A stretch of DNA of 64,000 nucleotides. Source: Petrosia ficiformis. Lineage: Eukaryota > Porifera > Demospongiae > Haplosclerida > Petrosiidae. The stretch lies in NCBI GenBank assembly GCA_947044365.1, contig OX345641.1, positions 5,605,847 through 5,669,846 of the forward strand, in the 5' to 3' direction. Every line of letters begins with the position of its first letter. The first letter of the stretch is position 1. Shown one piece after another: positions 59,768-64,000 of the stretch. Both the position numbers and the translations under genes were made by a program. The notes under the pieces are model-generated. The model did no database searches. It saw only the letters and a list, made by a program, of their open reading frames with translations, and was not told the DNA's origin.

Positions 59768-62700
59768 ATATATGATGATACTGAAGTGGAACATGTTGGA
59801 AATATAAATGTGCTATCACTACAAATGGATATTAGTGGATTGGTATGTCAGTATACATGTACATAATACATGTGTATGTGAAATGTGTGTACATAATTAT
59901 TATTACTGATCACTGGTAATGGATCATGTTTTAATTATGATTATGTGTGGATGAATACTTTTATTAAATATTTCACTAGTCTTGTGCAATCTAAACATTT
60001 TGTGAATGTAACTTGATTATATATAATAATAGAAAGATATTGAAATTAAACTGCTAAATGAAAAGAGTAAATGAGTATTTGAACAATGTCCACACTTCTA
60101 TTGACTATGATTAACTCATAATCATAGAAATTAATTATAAACTTGTTATATCATGTGACTCATGATATAACAAGTTTAATAATTTAATAGTATTATACAT
60201 TTGTATTATACTTAAAGTCAGGTAATTGAATTCCTGACCAGTACTAAACTAATAGTACATTACATATATTCATGTAATAGAGTATATAAATGTACTAACT
60301 TGAGATATTTTATTAATTATAATAAATAGAACAAGTTTATGATCTGTTTGCTTATTAATTTGTTAGTAAAAATTATAAATAAATTTTATATTATATTATT
60401 GTGATCACTTTAGAATGAACAGTTATATGATGCAGTAAGTGTTGGTGAAATTCACAAAATCAAAGATACAATTACTGCAGGAGCAGACATTAATGATACT
60501 ACTAGTTCTGGAGTGAGTATATATCAAGATCAATATTATAACATAACTATAACAACTAAATATTGTAATCTTATCATTGACGCCTACAGAAAGAACAATG
60601 TACCTGGGCAAAGTCGGCACATGAAGCGTGGCAAAACTTTCAGTTTGTTTAATTATATTCATGATTGGTATGATCTAGTGTTGTTTTAGTTTGACAATGA
60701 TGACTACTTTTAGTTATAGTTATAGTGCGCTTGGTTTCTCAAACTATTAGTTATGGTTATAGTGAAATAACTAAAATAATATTAGGCTTACTAAAAGGGT
60801 TTTAGTTTTAGTTAACTAACTAAAAGTATCTATTATTGGCCATATTTCATTTTAGTTAGTTATAGTTATTACAATAGACCAGCTATTTAGTTAACTAAAA
60901 GTCACAATACCTTACTAATAGGTTTAGTTATAGTATATATACACTTCCACATCCATCCCAGCTTTTATTTTAGGTAAAACAGTGTAAGTAACATACTTTC
61001 TACTGGGCAACTGGTACCTTGGTTCCAGACAGTGAAGTAAACAGGTAAAACCAACATCATGGAAAAAGGCTGTGTATCGAGGGCAATCATCTCGCCAATT
61101 AGTTGGTGTGTTTTCTTTGCTCTGGGATCGTTTATGTCCCTTACTTTAACGTGATCATGACTTTCTTCTAAGATAATCTGTCTTAAAGGTTTGGCTTGCC
61201 TTATCTCTTTCCTTTTAGCGTCTTCATCCTCCTTATTCTTCAGATATTCTGAATACTTACTACGATTACACGATTCCAGGTGCTTTACAACATTAGTAGT
61301 TGTGTAGCTCTTTTTGTCTTTCCCACCACGGGCAACAGATTTGTTGCATAATTTACAAATGGCAAACCTTTCATCACTAGCAACTTCAAAATACTCCCAT
61401 ATTGGTGAACGCTTAGCCATTATGAGGAATTGATAACGTCTTGACGAGCTTTAACAGTTGTAGAAAAAAAAACCCACGTGGCTCCCATTACAGCGCATGC
61501 GCAAATATAATAATTTTATTTCAATAAAATTCGATACAGATATTTACCGATAAACATGATATCGGTACCGATCCGATTTTTAGGCCGATAATTGGTACAT
61601 CTCTAATGTATACCATATCTCCTGGTCTCATCCTCAGCCACCCACTCACTTAATATGTGAGAAATGGCAAATTCCTTGATATTAAGGCTGATATCAGACT
61701 AACCTATGAGAATGTTCATGTAGATTTGTGATTTCATGATATTATAACACAATAACAAATATATTATAAACTATAAACCTTCACCATCAGTTGAAACTAA
61801 TGGCCATCCTCAGTTTCAATTAATTTCGTTCATTATATATAACAGTGATAATTCATGAGGTTAATACTCCTCAACTAATACTAATAACACATGAATACAA
61901 TTAAGTCAACTGTATGAAATATCAACCAAGATATCCTATTCATGTGTAACTTATACCCAAAACTACATTTAATTAACTATTATAATTATAAGAGTCACCA
62001 AGTTGTATGTCACAATTGTTCGTTCTTTACTGTACTAATTATAACTATTTATTTCTCTTTCACTATCAGTTCGGATATACACCTCTACAGAGAGCAGCAG
62101 CTGACAATAAGGTTGAGGTTGTTCGTGTGTTAGTGGAAGCTGGTGCTAGTATTGATATTACTGACGAGGTAATGATCTGTTTTATATTAAACAAACTACA
62201 AATGTGTATGATAAATTGTGTAAACTAATTATATCTTCAGATATATATTGTGAACCACATATATTTCACAGTATTCATGGTTTCAAATTACAGTGACTAT
62301 CAATATTGTCATGTTCACTTGAACAACATAATTGTATGTCTTCTACAATAGACACAATTTATAGTGTATGTGTAGTGGACCTAATAATTATGAATAGTGT
62401 TACAAACTGGGCATGCTCAGATTGCCTCATGTTCAGTTCTCCTCATGATATATATTTTGTGTATTTCTTTTTGGATCCATTATAATCTTAGTTTAGAACA
62501 TTACAGAATGTATATACATGTTAGGTATAGTAGAGTACTAGATTACTATAATTGTATGAATTCAAGGCAATGCAATCATTTTTATAGCTAACATACTCTA
62601 GCTGATATATAATGTAGTATGTTATATTTGTATCTCTCATATAATGAAACAATACTCACAGACTGAATTATTATTTGTATTGTAAGGTTGCTATAGCAAC

Positions 62701-63677
62701 ATACTTCTGTCATGTGACTGCATAGTATACAGTGCAATAAAATAATTGGTCAGGTGACTTCTGGTGTTATCAGAAGGAAAGAATTCCGGATCCTTAGCCA
62801 TAATATAAAATAGCTTGTAATGTGTCAGTGATGACTAATTCTTATAATGTACATCATGTGTACAAATGTACTATGTCATATCTAATGAATATTACTGATA
62901 AGATACATTCCGATATTTCATAATACATTGATTTCTGATTTACAGCCTCTATAAATCATCACCATCATTTCAAACTAATGATTTTCCTCACCATCAATTA
63001 TTATAATAGTTGTAATCCATTAGGTTAACACTTGTTATTGCTGATCATGTGACCTGTGGCCAATCAGAGTGCAGATATTGCGTCACGTGATTGACCATTA
63101 AATCACTTATTGCACACTTTTGCGTGCAATAAATAGTTATTGCACACTTTGCTCACCTCTACTAACGAAGCTGCTTCAACAACAGTGGTAGTTCACCAGA
63201 TCGTCAATAAATCACTTAGAACACACTTGACAGTGCATCGTGTGTTTCAATGTAGCACTTGGGCGGTCAATAAAGGTCTCGTTTACATAATGCACTCGCC
63301 TTCGGCTCGTGCATTATGTAAACTCGACTTTTATTGACCCGCCCTCGTGCTACATTAAAACACGTAATCACGGTAAAGTGTGTTCTAACTATTACTTATA
63401 CATGAATACAATAAGTGAATATCTATTTGGAATATCAACCAGCATATTATACATGTGAACTTGAACAAAACATTACATTTAACTATAAGTGTATCATGAT
63501 CACAAAGTTTAGTGTGCTATTTATTAAATACTACATGTACTAATTATAAATAATTATTATCTTGTCTTTCTATATCAGTATGGACAGAGTCCTGTATACA
63601 TTGCAGCACGCCACAATAATGTTGAAGTTGCTAGTCTTCTTATAGAGGCTGGAGCTGATCCAGATCTACCTGATAAG
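59768..63677 (+). CDS. Ankyrin-repeat protein, partial at both ends
   Basis: The exons are 59768-59842 (75 nt), 60414-60512, 62070-62168 and 63579-63677 (each 99 nt). All introns are phase 0 with GT/AG borders. Each 99-nt exon encodes one 33-residue ankyrin repeat. The third is FGYTPLQRAAADNKVEVVRV and so on, ending LVEAGASIDITDE. The fourth is YGQSPVYIAARHNNVEVASL and so on, ending EAGADPDLPDK. The second (NEQLYDAVSVGEIHKIKDTI) is a capping-type repeat, and the first exon (IYDDTEVEHVGNINVLSLQM) is an N-terminal lead-in. Ankyrin stacks bind partner proteins in the cytoplasm or nucleus. More repeats surely follow beyond 64000. In sponges such stacks often precede signalling domains. The Roc-COR gene in this window also begins with what looks like an ankyrin tail, so the two may be paralogues. 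Confidence 0.78.
60965..61420 (-). pseudogene. hAT-type transposase fragment with BED zinc finger (frameshifted)
   Basis: The 151-codon frame starts MAKRSPIWEYFEVASDERFA and continues with CKLC ... KHLESC, the C2HC pattern of a BED finger. Then comes the conserved HQLIGEMIALDTQPF block seen in ZBED/hAT transposases. Right after QPF the frame shifts: the neighbouring frame reads DVGFTCLLHCLEPRYQLPSR, the expected continuation. The catalytic domain beyond is missing, so it is dead. It lies antisense in the intron between ankyrin exons 60414-60512 and 62070-62168. CCGATAT/CCGATCCG motifs at 61525-61605 and the word GTACATCTCTA probably mark its terminal repeat. Confidence 0.72.
63218..63386. mobile_element. 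Palindromic MITE, family J, copy 2
   Basis: AGAACACACTTGACAGTG pairs with the end CACGGTAAAGTGTGTTCT. The inner arms are TTTACATAATGCACTCG and CTCGTGCATTATGTAAA, around CCTTCGG. It is the same family as 7500-7666 and lies in the last visible intron of the ankyrin gene. Confidence 0.82.
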
Positions 63678-64000
63678 GTAATGATTTGTTTCATATTAAA
63701 CAAACTACAAATGTATTATATAGTTTATGTACAATTGATTGAATCTTCAGATATGTGAACCACATTTATTTTCTATTATGGCTTCATAATGTATGATGTA
63801 CTACACTAGACACATGATAACATAATATTATAATGAATTCTGTGGTTGAGTATGTTACTGTATAACTGGATATTTTCATGAGGTCTAATTTTCATATTTT
63901 TCGTGATACAGAGCCATTTCATAAATATTTAACTCACGAAACGTTATTGCCATGGGTGGAGTTTGAGCAATATTGATCGAAAAACGAAATTTTGAGCCAT
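63678..64000. other. Intron running to the window edge
   Basis: Starts with the donor GTAATG after the last ankyrin exon. Its first 40 bases resemble the start of the preceding intron (ATGATCTGTTTTATATTAAAC versus ATGATTTGTTTCATATTAAAC), a sign that exon plus intron were duplicated together. No further exon was seen. Confidence 0.55.

Noticed and set aside
1..64000. tRNA or rRNA genes
   Set aside because: No cloverleaf with A and B boxes and no conserved rRNA stretch was seen by eye. A covariance-model scan would be needed to exclude tRNAs fully.

Overview
This window looks like nuclear DNA from a marine demosponge, most like Amphimedon queenslandica. That assignment is inference. It rests on AT-rich sequence saturated with the palindrome TACATGTA, compact intron-split genes, a Roc-COR GTPase joined to death-fold domains, one-repeat-per-exon ankyrin genes, PAN-like/EGF-like secreted modules and very dense non-autonomous transposons. 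There is no operon structure, rRNA or CRISPR, and I found no convincing tRNA.

Four host genes are supported. (1) A plus-strand gene (about 2191-8910) is rebuilt from six spliced exons. It encodes two PAN/apple-like plus EGF-like modules and its 5' end is missing. (2) A plus-strand gene (18484-23682) encodes a P-loop/Roc-COR-type GTPase whose C-terminus carries two tandem CARD/death-fold-like domains made by duplication of an exon pair. Its 5' end is not resolved. (3) A minus-strand exon (33137-33836) encodes a type II membrane glycosyltransferase with a DLD motif. (4) A plus-strand ankyrin-repeat gene (59768-63677) has exactly 99-nt repeat exons and runs off the right edge.

The rest is mostly repeats. 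Two 0.6-kb elements (3914-4528 and 29885-30543) have long terminal inverted repeats and 9-bp target duplications (one perfect, one 7 of 9). Each carries a broken N-terminal fragment of a RecQ-like helicase, which is the layout of a Pack-MULE. A large composite repeat family (9.5-17, 24-28, 36-43 and 45-55 kb) carries GGAT tetranucleotide arrays. In four copies a 0.34-0.63-kb core lies between a (GGAT)n array on the left and an inverted (ATCC)n array on the right. Other elements are palindromic MITEs, a hAT-like insertion with a perfect 8-bp duplication inside a Roc-COR gene intron, a Tc1/mariner-like element nested inside a hairpin MITE, a decayed BED-finger hAT transposase inside an intron of the ankyrin gene, and decayed Penelope-like and RT-associated retroelement pieces.

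All calls come from reading the sequence, its splice sites and its translations. No database search was possible. Splice models were accepted when GT/AG sites and reading phases agreed across introns.
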